From: Pachypanchax playfairii
Lineage: Eukaryota; Chordata; Actinopteri; Cyprinodontiformes; Aplocheilidae
Assembly (NCBI GenBank): GCA_006937955.1
Contig: SSNP01000082.1
Coordinates: 831,882 to 895,881, forward strand
Length of the DNA stretch: 64,000 nt
Direction: 5' to 3'
Shown here: positions 1-12,900 of the stretch, one piece after another
How the letters are laid out: each line of letters starts with the position of its first letter
Position numbering within the stretch: position 1 is the stretch's first letter
Program-made: the position numbers and the translations under genes
The notes under the pieces: model-generated
What the model saw: the letters and a program-made list of their open reading frames with translations, nothing else
Databases searched by the model: none
What the model was told of the DNA's origin: nothing

Positions 1-370
1 TTCAGAACTTTTTGTTTCCTCCACAAATCTGATTTCTGAGAGAAATCAGAGCACACGGAGTGTTTATCCTCAAGCAGAGCTGTGAAGAGGAAAAGGTTTG
101 GGAACTTTTTTTTTTCCACATTCTTTGTTTTATCTGCAGAAACAGATGTTTCTTCCTGCTCAAGTCAAACATGAAATGAAACAAACCCTTTGTGCAGATG
201 TGGTAGTGAGAACTGGGTGCACTAACTCAGCTTTGTTTGATCAATGTAGGAAAATGTTGAAACTCATGTAGAATTTTCAGATTTAATCTGTTTTTTTTTT
301 CATCATGTCTGTTGATCTGACTTGTTTTTTATGACATGCATCTGGCTGCATCTGGACACATGTTGTGACA
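1..370. other. Non-coding left edge
   Basis: I see no coding exon here. The stretch is T-rich and ends in a plausible 3' splice site (ttgtgacag, ending at about 370). That site would open the first coding exon of the next gene, so this is probably an intron inside its 5' UTR or upstream flank. Confidence 0.5.
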
Positions 371-427
371 GGAAAGGATCTGTTTTTCATCCAGCTGAAT
401 CCTGCAGGTTTTCCGGATCCTCTCATC

Positions 428-3400
428 ATGTCTCAGGACTCGGACCCCTACATCTTCGCCTCTGACGCTCTGCCTAGCGACCCCCGCTTCCTCCCGCCGC
501 TGGCCAATGGGCTTCTAGGCTGGAGGGTGTATGACAACATCATGCACATGGGGGGTGTTTATAACGGGGAGGGTGGGCGTTGCCACAGAGCTGATGTCCC
601 TTGCCCTTTAGCTGTGAAGGTGGAGACTGAGGACCCTGCACAACATAACTACACCTTAGACACCCACACAGGTAATTCCTACTGATCATGTGACTCTCAG
701 GTAAGCAGAGGTTGTTTTTTAACATGTTTTTTCATCATTTGCAGGGATTTTCACCCACACGCTGAGCTCAGCCAGCGTAACCGCCTCCCAGTCTTTGTAC
801 TCTCACCGCTTCTACCCCAACATCATGGTGATGGAGGTTCTGCTGGTGCGTCAGGTGACCTCAGAGGGGGACATCACAGTTAATCTGGACAGTTCGTTCA
901 CCCCTCAGAGCAAAGATATTGTTTTTAAGTCTGGTCCTGACTACAGAGGTGGAAGGTGAGGATAAAAACTTGCACTTTTTGACTATGTACTACAAATGCA
1001 AGTGTTTACATCATCTAATATGTCCTCCCAGACATATTCAAGGACAAACCACCACAGCTGAATTTCCAGGGGGATCCTGTGCCACAGTACACCTGATTTG
1101 GACCCATGTTCCACCGAGTCTGACGCTGTTACCTGAACAGACCAAGGCTCGCTGGGGCTTCATTCTGGTTGTGGCCAACGAGTTGGACACTGCTAAGGCC
1201 AATTACGATGAAGCCTTGAACCTGATGGAGACTGGTGACCTGCGTCCCTCTCATGAGAAGGCCTGGGACGAGCTGTGGTTGCAGAGCAAGGTGGAGGTAA
1301 AGGGGTCCGAGAGCCTCTGCAAGGCTTTGATTGGCTGCATGTTCTACCTCCTCAGCGCCTTCCCGTCCATCCATGACACCTCCAGCTCATTTGGTGGCAT
1401 CAGTCCGGGTGGGCTTTCTAACGGTGGTGATGGTCAGGATTACTGGGGTCACGTTTTCTGGGATCAGGTGAGGCTACTAGACGCTCATGTCAGCATCTGT
1501 TGCTTGTCTGTCTTTTCTGACACAAAGACTTTCTGTGACAGGACATTTGGATGTATCCAGGGATCGCTCTCTTCTATCCCAGGTTGGCTCGAGCAGTGCT
1601 GGAGTACAGGGTGGGGACTGTAGATGGTGCAAAGAACAACGCCCAAAAGCAGGGCTACAAGGTACCGACTGCCAGCTCATAAGCCGGGTTTACTGAAATC
1701 CATCCACAGCTATCAGACAAGCACAACCATGGGATTGATTGTATTGATACCTTAGCAAACAAAAATAAGGGACTGAGCACATTTGTCAAAAACATTTTAC
1801 TGGTAACTGTAAAGGTGAATCCTTGTTATCACAGTAATTTAACTTCAAACAGGTCAGACTCAGTGGCTCCTTTAGTCAAACAGAAGTTGAATTAAAACAC
1901 TCCTTTGCAGAATGGAAAAGACAAATGATGGTTCCTTTGGCAAGAGCTTAAAGAAATTTGTATTTTTTTTATGCTATTTTTGGTACTTTTTTATACTCTG
2001 TCTTATTAGGGAAATGATGGTTCTTTTCATCCTGTATCACATTTAGTGATTTTTTAATTTTATTTTATTTTAGACCTGAGCAATACTTCTGCAGTGTAGC
2101 CAATGCGTATTGTTTAATATTTGCTTAATTTTGATCATAGTAATTTATTAAAGTAATTAAAAATGACAGTATATACTGCAAACTGTGTATGTTTGATCTA
2201 AAATTTGGTGGGTTAATAAAGCTTTTCTGAATTGAATTAACTGAACATAGTAAATTAGACATACGATTTAAATGCAGATACTGAAGCTGATAAGACAAGC
2301 GCCCCCTGGTGGTTGGCTGCATTATACGTTTTAAGCCCCGCCCCCTCCATGTAAACGAGTTGGCCTTTTTTTCTTAATTGAATTGTTTTTTAAATATATT
2401 TTTTTCCAAATTAATTTTTGTTGATTCCCGAAGCTCTTATCACGTAGATGCATGTTCAAACATTCATTTTTCTAATTTAGTTTAGTTAAACAAGGCAGCA
2501 GTCATACACGGGATATCCATCCTCCATCTTCATATTCTTATCCTCCATCGTTATTCTACTGTGTTCATTCTTCTTTGTAAATCATAAATAACATTTTTTA
2601 AACTAAACCAACAGAAGTTCTTTGCAGTAAGTTAATGTAAAATCAGCTAGCTTGATAAACAGCTGCAGTTACGCGTCCTGATCTCACTAGACTTTATGTA
2701 CTTTATGTTTCTCTTGTTTCCATATAATTTCTATAAATGTAGAAAAATGTCTAAAGTCTTCTAAAGAACAGATGTTATCTTTACAGGGGCTAAAGTTTCC
2801 ATGGGAGAGTGCTGTGTCAGGGAGGGAGGTGTGTCCAGAGGACATTTATGGACAGCAAGAGATTCACATCAATGGAGACGTCACATTAGCTTTCCAACAC
2901 TATCTCTACCTTACTGAGGTACACCAGCGTGTCATTGCCCCCCCGTCATGTTGTCTGTCTTTGTGATAACGGCTGAGCTCTCTGTTCCAGGATCTGTCTA
3001 TGTTTACGGAGGGGCGGGGCAGCGAGGTGGTCTTCGGGGTGGCTGATTACTGGGTTTCCAGGGTAACGTGGGACCCTGGAGAGCAGAAATATCACCTCCT
3101 GGGTAAAGATGAGCAAAGTTACACGACTTACAACTTTACTGTACAGCGCTCAGATGTGACATTCATTAAGAACATGTGTAATAAAAATCAACTCAACTCA
3201 AACTGAAGTCTGAATTAATCTAGAACTTAGGTTTTTTTCTCCCTTTATCATAAATATTTATTTGCCAAACATTTTACAGTTTAAAGCTGTTTGTGTTCCA
3301 GTTTTTGCAGCTCAGTGGAAAGACACCGTCATCTGAATCGATTTGCAGTTACACATTAACTCACTCTAAGTGTCTTATAAGCATAAATGAATTATCACCC

Positions 3401-5106
3401 AAAGTGATTAATAATATAATGAATGTTGCTTTCACTTGTTTTCAGGTGTCATGCCACCAGATGAATATTACTCCAACGTCAACAACTCTGTATATACGAA
3501 TGTAGTGGCCAAACTCAGGTACTAATATCAGTATTTAAACAATGTACTACTAAATGTTTGGGATCAAACCATTTTTCTTCTATTAGTCTGCAGTTTGCTG
3601 TGGAGTTGGCAGAACTTATTCAACATCCTGCACCAAAAGAATGGCAAGAAGTGGCTGAACGCATCAAGATACCGTTTGACCCCGAGTCCCAGTACCATCC
3701 AGAGTTTGACGGCTATAATAAAGGTTAATATCTGCGAATCTCTCACACAAATAATTTGGGGTTTCAGGTGACATCAGGGTGTGTTGGGACTGTTTTGCAG
3801 GTCAGCCGGTGAAACAGGCAGACACGGTGATGCTGGGTTATCCCCTCGGACTGCCGATGTCTCCGGAGGTTAGAAGGAATGATCTTGAAGCGTATGAGCC
3901 AGTGACAGACCCAAAAGGTCCTGCCATGACATGGGTAAACACAGAACACGCTGCTGAAGGAGCACATTGTGTTAAACAGATGGACAAACAGTGACAAATG
4001 AATTGAAAAAAAAACACATTTAAGCAGCTTTATGTTGCATCGTTAGCCACACAATCCAATTAAAGTCTGGTGTTGAATTAAAAAAACTACAAAATAAAAG
4101 AAAAATGCAAGAATTTATGTATTATTTAAACCTACAATTCATGAAAAGTGACACAAAGACAACAACTGAAACACTAGCAACATATTTAAAAAGTTGCATT
4201 TGTGGCTTTTTTATCACGTCTTTACTATCAGGGAATGTTTGCAATCGGGTGGTTGGAGCTCAGGGAGGCTGTCAAAGCTCAACGCTTGCTTGAAAAGTGC
4301 TTCAAGAACATCCAGGCACCGTTCCAGGTATGACAGTCTGACTCACACACCTTCATAATGGCAACCTTTGAGTGACATTACGTCTCCTCGCAGGTATGGA
4401 GTGAATCATCAGACGGATCCGGAGCTGTGAACTTTCTCACAGGCATGGGAGGATTCCTGCAAGCTGTGTTGTTTGGTTTCACAGGTTTCAGGTCACGTGA
4501 CTGTCGTTCATCACGTTCACTGCAAACATTTTGAGATGTTACAGTTCAGAGTGGTTATTAAAACGCTTTACGTTCTGCTTTTTTATTTTTTTTCATCCAG
4601 AGTTCAGAAGGAGTGTTTGGCCTTTGCTCCTTTACTTCCTGATGACCTCTGTGAACTATGTGTTCGTTGTGTTAATTACCTGGGCAGACAGATGGACTGG
4701 CTGATCAGGAAAGATGAAGTTTGTGTCATACTCAGAGAAGAAGAGACGAGTCCTGCTGGAAACACTAACTCTCACAAACTAGAAATAGTCCTGAAAGCTT
4801 CAGGAGTTACAATCCCTCTTACACCAGGTAACACAAGCGGAGAGCTGAAATCAAAGAAATCTGTGTTCTGTTGAAAAAGACTTGTTTAATTAACACATAT
4901 GAAAGAAAATCTAAAATCAAACTGAACACAGAACAGCAGGAAGATTTAAAAAAATGTGAAAGAAGACTCTAAAACATGGACACATTTAATACAAAGTAAC
5001 TGATGTGTACTTCACATCTTTCATTTCAGGGCAGCCAGTAACTTTTCCTCGGGAGCCCGGATGCGTTCGAAAAACGGATTCCACGTCTTCCTGCTGGCTT
5101 CTGTGA
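428..5106 (+). CDS. PGGHG: Protein-glucosylgalactosylhydroxylysine glucosidase (GH65)
   Basis: The enzyme removes glucose from glucosyl-galactosyl-hydroxylysine of collagen-type proteins (ATHL1, acid trehalase-like family). I see 13 coding exons: 428-671, 745-955, 1032-1467, 1542-1661, 2787-2918, 2991-3102, 3446-3518, 3587-3723, 3801-3934, 4232-4327, 4394-4491, 4601-4827 and 5030-5106. They join in phase to 698 aa, against about 737 in human. The start is the methionine of MSQDSDPYIF, matching the mammalian N-terminus; an upstream in-frame ATG at 365 lies before a likely 3' splice site. The three catalytic acids known for the human enzyme (D301, E430, E574) have counterparts at about D298 (FWDQDIWM), E425 (MPPDEYY) and E569 (WSES). 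The exon 11 donor is fixed by phase: the earlier GT at 4485 would put a stop in the next exon. Confidence 0.9.
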
Positions 5107-5290
5107 ACAAAGACCCTGATTAATTTTCCTAATCATCAAAACTATTTTCACCTTGTTATTTTACATTGAGACAAGATTTAAATCATGTGTTTTCATTTCT
5201 TTGAAGACATTTTGATCACCCTTTTTGTACAAGCAAACAAGCACATATTTAGAAAATGAAAAAATTAAAATGTTAATTTTGTTTGAAAAA

Positions 5291-5296
5291 AATAAA
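5291..5296 (+). promoter_or_regulatory. Polyadenylation signal of PGGHG
   Basis: AATAAA lies 185 bases after the PGGHG stop codon, in A/T-rich sequence. It is the first canonical signal in a sensible 3' UTR position. Confidence 0.55.
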
Positions 5297-5299
5297 AAT

Positions 5300-5700
5300 G
5301 CAAAGATTCAGAGGTGTAATGGAATTGTTTTCTCTCCTTCTCTGGTTGCTGTAAAGGAATAATAAGGGACCATATCTTTCTTAAAGAAGTTAAATGTCAT
5401 TTTATTTTGGTGTTTCTATTTCTTATTTATTTCAATGGGCTTTTGTTTACAAAATGAATAAGATTAAATAGAGTTCAGTTAATGTAAAATACAAACTACA
5501 GCATTTTAGCAAATTTTGAAATGTTTAAAAAATATAATGAATGAACGATGGTCATGGGAATCTGCATAAAGTAGAAAACACTAACAGTGCCTATCAAAAA
5601 CTAACCTACAAAGTGAAGTTTGCAGGAGAAGATGGAACAAAACATGAAATATGGTGGGTATTAAAATTGTTATATTGCGTGTCTCCGGCATAAAGAATAC
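5300..5700. other. Intergenic between PGGHG and INCENP
   Basis: A/T-rich sequence without a gene or a repeat I recognise. It gives way to the INCENP promoter at about 5700. Confidence 0.5.
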
Positions 5701-5704
5701 CAGG

Positions 5705-6110
5705 CGTTGATTGGTGGGTTTGAATCTGAGTGAAACTCTAACTCCTCCTTGAACATTTGTAAGTTGTCCCCGACACGCCGGTTTCTGCTCCCCGCACCGT
5801 ATATCACTATTGGTTGCGAGCCGGACTCCGCCCTTTCTGGATTTCTAAATCCACAAATCGAACAAATCCAACGATAGACTAGCTCCGGATTGGCTGGTGA
5901 GGTTTGAACAAGTTATAAACGGTTTCAGCGGGTTATTGTGTCGCTGTTGTGGTCGGAACCGTACTCGCGTTGAAGTATTTACAAATGAAAATAGGAGTTA
6001 CTGCATTTTAGCAAGTTTATTTTAGCGCAAGTATGCGACTGATTTAGCGTTCCAATATAAGAGGGCAACGAACTTCGTACATATTTTTTTAAGAAACTCA
6101 GATATCAAAG
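5705..6110 (+). promoter_or_regulatory. INCENP promoter and 5' UTR exon (CCAAT boxes, CHR-like sites)
   Basis: Three inverted CCAAT boxes (ATTGG at 5710, 5809 and 5889) lie about 80-100 bases apart. Two TTTGAA motifs of the CHR type sit close to CCAAT boxes, at 5719 and 5903. No TATA box is obvious. CCAAT plus CHR is the known arrangement of G2/M genes repressed by DREAM, which fits INCENP. A first non-coding exon probably ends at 6110 before gtaatt, and the start codon exon follows a splice acceptor at 6990. The motifs are seen; the regulation is inferred. Confidence 0.5.
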
Positions 6111-6999
6111 GTAATTCATCTCACTTGTTAACGTTAACGGCCTAGCGTGGTAAAGTTAGCTTTTTAGACATCTGTTGAAAGCTCGAAAGAAAAACACAAT
6201 CTTTTACACTGTTACTCTTAACAATGTTATCTTAAAGTAAACGTTATCTCAAACGTAACTCAAGCTGTTTTATGTTGTGTGTATATTGATATATTTATGT
6301 ATTAATTATTGTGGCTAAGCTAACATGTAGCTCTAGAAATGCGATTTGGTCAGGTGGTTTTTTTTCTCGTTTTAGCTGAAAGCTCGGGAAACATTAAAAC
6401 GCATTGCTTCTGCTGCAAAGTGTTGAAAACACTTGTCAAAGTTTGTCGAAACGACGCAACATGATACCGTTCAAAATAAACGAACCATTTGGAAGTTCCG
6501 ACTTAAAATTAAAACACAGGAAAATCGTGCAACATTTTTCCACCAATAAAATTTATTTGGAAATTAAATATCACTGCTTCCTGTGTTCCTGTTCAGATTG
6601 CAGAACCTGCTTCGTTTTATTAATTTTTACGTGAAATTACACTCAAAACGTCTTCAAACTGCGACACGATCAGCTTTAATAAAAAGAAAACTGCGATGTT
6701 ACACCTTTAAGACAGATAACCACTAATGAACAGTAAACAGAACATTATGTTTAAAAAATGACCTAAAACAATGTATGTTCAAAAACTGCTTATGATAGTC
6801 ACTCAAAACTAAGTTATATAAAATAAAATACTGAGTGAATACAGATTACAGATAGTTATTGCTCTGTAAGGCATAGTTTTTCATTAGTTTTGACACTATG
6901 CCCCTTAAAATGAGTTAAAACTTATTACATCTTAATTCAATTTGCGCCGTCATGTTTTGATATTTATTGCTACATGTTTATTTCCCTCAGGTTGCCATC

Positions 7000-9900
7000 A
7001 TGACGTCAGTATTATCGTCAGTGCGCTCACTCATGCAGATGTTTGATGGCAAAGCTCAGGACTTTATTCATGAGATTGATAGTGTCCATGTGGTTTGGCT
7101 TGAGGAGATCCATCAAGAAGCAAACCGCATGTTCTCAAGGTGACTTTGGCTTCATGACTAAAGTTTAATTCGTCTTTTCACCAGTCAATATCCTTATTGT
7201 TTTCTTTGGCTTTTTTATTCATGTTTTCATCTTTTTTTTCTCAAACAAAATGTTTTCTGTTTTTATTTCAGAGACTTTGATTTAGAACCAGAACTGATGC
7301 CAAAAACGCCATCGCAGAAGAAGAACAGTCGTCGGAAACGTGTATCTTTAGGACGTCAGGAAGAAAGTCAAGCAAGAAGGTTTGTTATCTTTAATAACTG
7401 GTTAGAAAAAGATGGCTTAAACTATGATCTCTCTTTGTAACTCGAAAGATTTTGTGTTTACATCATAGATTTTCCAGAGGCAAGCGCAGTAACCTTCGTG
7501 GCTCCACTGTTAAATCTCTGAAGTTAATCGCTGAAGAAGATGCCATCCCTGCGCATTCGACTTCTGATGCAAGTAGCACGTCACAGCCAAGACGCACTAC
7601 CCGTAAAAACAAACAGACGAAGCAAACTGTGGCACAAGATGATAGCCAAACATCTGGTGATGGCAGTAAAGCAGAAGATGAGCAGGACATGCAGATAGAG
7701 CTGACAAAGGAAGAAGAAGTGGACAAAAGTAGTAAAGTGAATGATGCTGAAATCAAACCTGATGATGCTTGTAGCCCCACCCCGTCTCCCCCTAAAATAC
7801 CCTCACCTGAGATTGTTGTCAGAATCTCCAGAGAGGAACGCTTGTCTGCAGAGTTCACCAAGAAGCCAGAACCCTCTCCAGGTCGTACAGCTAATAAGAT
7901 TGCAATAGCTGAAAGTAGTAAAAGCTCGAGGCGGAGCTCTGCACTGTGCTCGCTCAAGCTGCGTCACTCGCTGGCTGGTCTCCGGCACAGTATGACACAA
8001 GAATCTGTCCGCCGGGCCTCACGTCGTTCAATGCTGAAGAGGAAGGCGGCTCGTGAAGCCAACTCAACAAGTGGCAGCAATGTTGATGGTAAAACACAGA
8101 AATATTATTTATATGCTTGAAAATTCTTCCTAAATGGGCTTTTTTAATGCTGAGTTGCTTTTTGTGTGAAGCAGATGAATCTTCCATTGACACTGTAGAT
8201 GAGGAAGATGAAGTGTGAGTACAACTAATTACTTTTTGTCTGTATAAATTTAAACCCAGCTTCGTGTAACCAGGTCCCAATAATTAACGCATCCCACATT
8301 GCTTACATTCTAATAAAGTATCAAACTCTGTTCCAGTTTAAAGCCAAAGACAAGTCTTTCGCAGAAATTTTAAAGATTTGGAGCAAAAACCTGATAGTTC
8401 TGTTTCAGTCTTAAAATGGCAGAAAAACTGAAACATCACAGAAACTGGTTGTTAACTTAGAGCACACTTGCTGGTTTGTTGGTGTGTAGAACAGAATAAG
8501 TGTCCATCTAAAAACCTTAAAATAAAACATTATAATTCATCTAAACATGTACAGGAAACCTTAAGGGATGCCGAAGCCCCACAATTTGCATTTTCAAACT
8601 TTTTTTAAAGTTTTTTAATTGTCATTGAGGAAGATTTGTATTTCATCCATGTTTCTGTGTTGTGTAAACATCGCAATGATGTGCTTATGGTTACAGTGCA
8701 GAGCTGCACATTTACAGTTGGTGGAACTTATGTTTGTTTATGGTAAAGGATTTGGGACAGTACAGGTGAAATAAATGCACATAAGCAGCTGCTATTTTCC
8801 AAAATGGATCTATTAAAAAAATGTCTTTTAACAGAAATGTATTCACAAATAAAAAATGAAAATTGTGGGATGTGTTTAATACCTCCTGATTATTGGTCCA
8901 TATAACTTATCATGAGCTTCCTGACCTGTTTATTTCATCTGTTTGTTGCCACAGAGCATCAGAAGCTGCACCGACTCACGCTGTAGAAGACGACTTACTT
9001 GGAAAATCCCAAAAAGATTCAGAGGTATTTCAAATACTATTCAAGTTTATTAAAAGCATTCATTTGTATCACTTATAGCAGTTCATTAAATAAAACGTTT
9101 TTATTTTGTTTCCTATAAATTATATAAGCTTCAAATGGATCATCACGTCGCACCTGTTGGGCGCGTCACTCGCTCTGTGGCTGCTAACTCTTTTAAAAAG
9201 CCCCCCACTCCAAAAGCGAGCACCCCAGTCAAAAACACAGGTAAGAGAAGCTTTGTGCTTTCTTTTTGTTAAATTTCAAAATGCAGCTTTGATGTTCTGA
9301 GTCTTTCTGTTTGTCATTAGCTGCAGGTGAGAAGCAGCGGGTGTCCAAGTCAATTCAAAGGTGTGTTTTTGTTTGCATTGTGTTTGTGTGTTTTATCACT
9401 GTCTCTGCGATAATCAAATAGGTGAAACTACCGTGTGTGTGTTTGGTTTACATCCTCCTTTTCAAAATGGATTTTTGTGTTTTTAGGACAAGCTTCAGTA
9501 CTAAACGCAAAGCACCAGATACTATAGAAAACAGTCCCACCAAGAGGCTCTCGCCTCCAAAGAAAAGTCAAAGTGTAAGATGGGGGTTCATTTTTTAAGA
9601 ATTATCAGGATGGAGAAGCTCATTTCATTGTGTTTCTCATTAAACCAGACTTTGTTTTTAATTTATAGGCAATCAGGCCCAACATGAGATCTTTCCTGCA
9701 CACTGTGCATAAGAACCAGATGCTGATGATGACTCCAAACTCCCTCGGCCGGACCGCTGTGATCAAATCCTTCATCAAACATACCACTCCACTTAAAATT
9801 GATCGTAAAGTAAGTCACACATCAACCCGAATCAGCAGGTCAGAACATCTCCAGTTGTTCAGTTCTGTGGACTTTTGCATTTGAAAATGTTTTCTCCTTT

Positions 9901-12900
9901 CCTCAGATGAACACTGGTACAGTGGTAAGTGTAAAACTGAGGCACTGTGTGTGTAGAGGAGTTTGTTGGTGCCTAACAGTGTCACCGGGTTTAAACATCA
10001 CTTTAACCAAAAGAAGCTCCTTTTATGGCGCTGCGCAGGGATTTGGCTTTAGGTCGACTGCAAAAACAGAAAATTAAAGTAAAAGCTTGAGACCAAACCA
10101 AGCTTTGTTTTGATCCAGCACATCATGGCTTTGCTTCTGTCACAGGGTGATTCATAACATCACTTTAACATGCAACGTCTTTGTCTATTTATCATATTGT
10201 TTCACTCTTAAGAGTTGAAATTTAATTTTAATAGTCCAAATTTTTGTAATTTTATTTATCTATTTGATTAGAAATATTAAGTTGTTTCAGTAGGGATGCA
10301 CCGAAATTTTTCAGCCGAAAATGACATGAAAGTGCATTTTTGGTTTTCAGCCGAAAGACCTAAATCACCAAAACAACATGGCTGAAACGCGAGACTTCTT
10401 GAATGAACAGTGTCGTCATATAAAGGGCTGCAGCAGTCAGTTTTGGGGATATAAATAAATACTTTCAGTGCTGTCTGTGTTCAATAGTTGGGATTGAACT
10501 GCAGTTACTCTAGACAAACAGCAACAGTGACGTTCATACACTGTTTTGAAATCAGCGCATGACCCTGCACCCAACCAGCGTTGCCAACTTTACTATTTCT
10601 AACTAAATTTCCAGACCTCCTTGATTACTTTTTTTTCTCTTAAAAGTGCCTAACAACAAATCTGGTGAGATATCTGACATCATGTAGCTGCTTTTTGTGA
10701 AACTTTGTCTCCGATATTCTCTGCAGATTACAGACTTGATTTGTTCTTGTCACAGAAGCTTGTCTGCACTAGCTGCTAGTGCTAGCTGCATGCAAACCTG
10801 GTGCAGTCAAGCAACATTTAAGAATGTAGGACATTCAAAACATCTACCAAAAATACTGAAAAGGATGCCATAAACCATAAATTTCTGTTTATGGGGTTTC
10901 TCATGTGATGGATACTAAATATATGCCCTACTTATTTCACAGAGTACTAAAACAACAAACAAAAATGTTGTTTCTTAATTTGGTCTTTTTGAGATATCGC
11001 AGCAATTTTTATTTTTTTTTCAGAGCTAGAAATTTTGTTTTGTTTTTTTAATTGACGATCATTTCTTTCTGTTTTTTGGTTTTCAGCCTTGGTTTCCTCA
11101 TTTTCGGTTTCGATCAAGAATTTTCATTTCGGTGCATCCCCACGTTTTAGCTGCACTTTGTGTTGGGACTGTCGTGGTGCATTTGGGTGGTTATTTTGTT
11201 TTTTAATAACTGTTTGAATTTGAACTCATGTTATTGTGTATAAATTGAATACATTTATGTCACACTTTTCTAATCTTACTGACCACCAAAAATCATTTTC
11301 TTACACACACTGACTTGAACTGGCAGATTGTGCTGTATGTGGCATTCAGTGTGTTTGAAACATCTGTGGAATGCCAGTGAGAAGATATTTAAAGGTGTTT
11401 ATATTAGCTGTAAATCTGAGATCTTGTTACAGCGGGGAAAATAAGTATTGAACACGTCAACATTTCTCTCAAAAAACATATTACTAATCGAGCTATTTAC
11501 ATGAAATTTTCACCAGATGTCGGCATCAACCCAAGTAATGCACACATAGAAAGAAATCCAAACATTTATGTCCATAAATTAAGTTATGTGTAATAAAGTG
11601 AAATGGCACAGGGAAGAAGTATTGAACACATGAAGAAAAGGAGGGGTAAAAAGGTCTGGCAAGCCAAGAAACCTGTTAACCTGTCCCCTATTAGTGCAAA
11701 GTAATATCAGCTGGTGTAGTCCTGATTGATGCCTTTTAAAAAGGTTTCTCACCAGCAAGGTGTTAGACAAGAAGCATTGCATGATGGGTAAAAGCAAAGA
11801 GCTGTCCAAAGACCTACGCAACCTTATTGTTGCAAAACACACTGAAGGCATTGGTTACAGGCGCATTTCAAAACNTCTGAAAGTTCCAGTGAGTACCATT
11901 GGGGCCATCATCCGGAAGTGGAAAGAACACGGCATTACCATAAACCAACCACGGCCAGGTGCTCCTCGCAAGATTTCAGACAGAGGAGTCAAAACAATCA
12001 TCAGAAGGGTTCTCCAACAGCCCAGGACCACTCGTGGAGAGCTTCAGAAAGACCTGGAATCAGCAGGTACCGTTGTTTCAAAGACAACAATAAGTAATGC
12101 ACTCAACCGCCATGGCCTCCATGCACGCACACCACGCAAGACTCCATTTTTGAAGAAGAAGCATGTTGAAGCTCGTTTGGAGTTAGCGACACAACATTTG
12201 GATAAACCCATGACATTCTGGGAGAACGTACTCTGGTCAGATGAGACCAAAATTGAACTCTTCGGATGTCATAAGACACAACATGTTTGGAGGAAAAATG
12301 GCACCGCACATCACCCCCAAAACACCATACCAACAGTCAAGTTTGGAGGTGGGAGCATCATGGCGTGGGGCTGTTTTTCAGCATGTGGTACTGGTAGACT
12401 TCATATCATTGAAGGAATAATGACTGGAGAAAAGTATCGACACATTCTTGATCAGAATCTGCTGTCATCTGCCAGGCTGCTGAAGATGAAAAGAGGGTGG
12501 ATCTTTCCGCAAGACAACGATCCCAAGCACACAGCCAAGGTAACACTCAACTGGTTGAAGAAAAAGAAAATAAAGCTGCTAGAATGGCCCAGTCAATCAC
12601 CAGACTTGAATCCAATTGAAAATCTTTTGAAAGAACTGAAGATCCGGGTTCACAGAAGAGACCCCCGGAACCTTGAAGATTTGAAGGCAGTTTGTGTGGA
12701 TGAATGGGCCAAAATCACACCTGAGCAATGTATTCGACTCGTTTCTCCATACAGGAGGCGTCTTGAGGCTGTAATCACCAACAAAGGTTTTTGCACTAAG
12801 TATTAAATAAATTTCAGTAAGCGTGTTCAATACTTCTTCCCTGTGCCATTTCACTTTATTACACATAACTTAATTTATGGACATAAATGTTTGGATTTCT

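Noticed and set aside
7463..7957. 164-codon minus-strand frame
   Set aside because: It is the antisense shadow of the large INCENP exon 3, and its Leu/Ser-rich translation has no domain.
11579..12866. Minus-strand frames across the Tc1 element
   Set aside because: All are antisense shadows of the intact plus-strand transposase or its inverted repeats.
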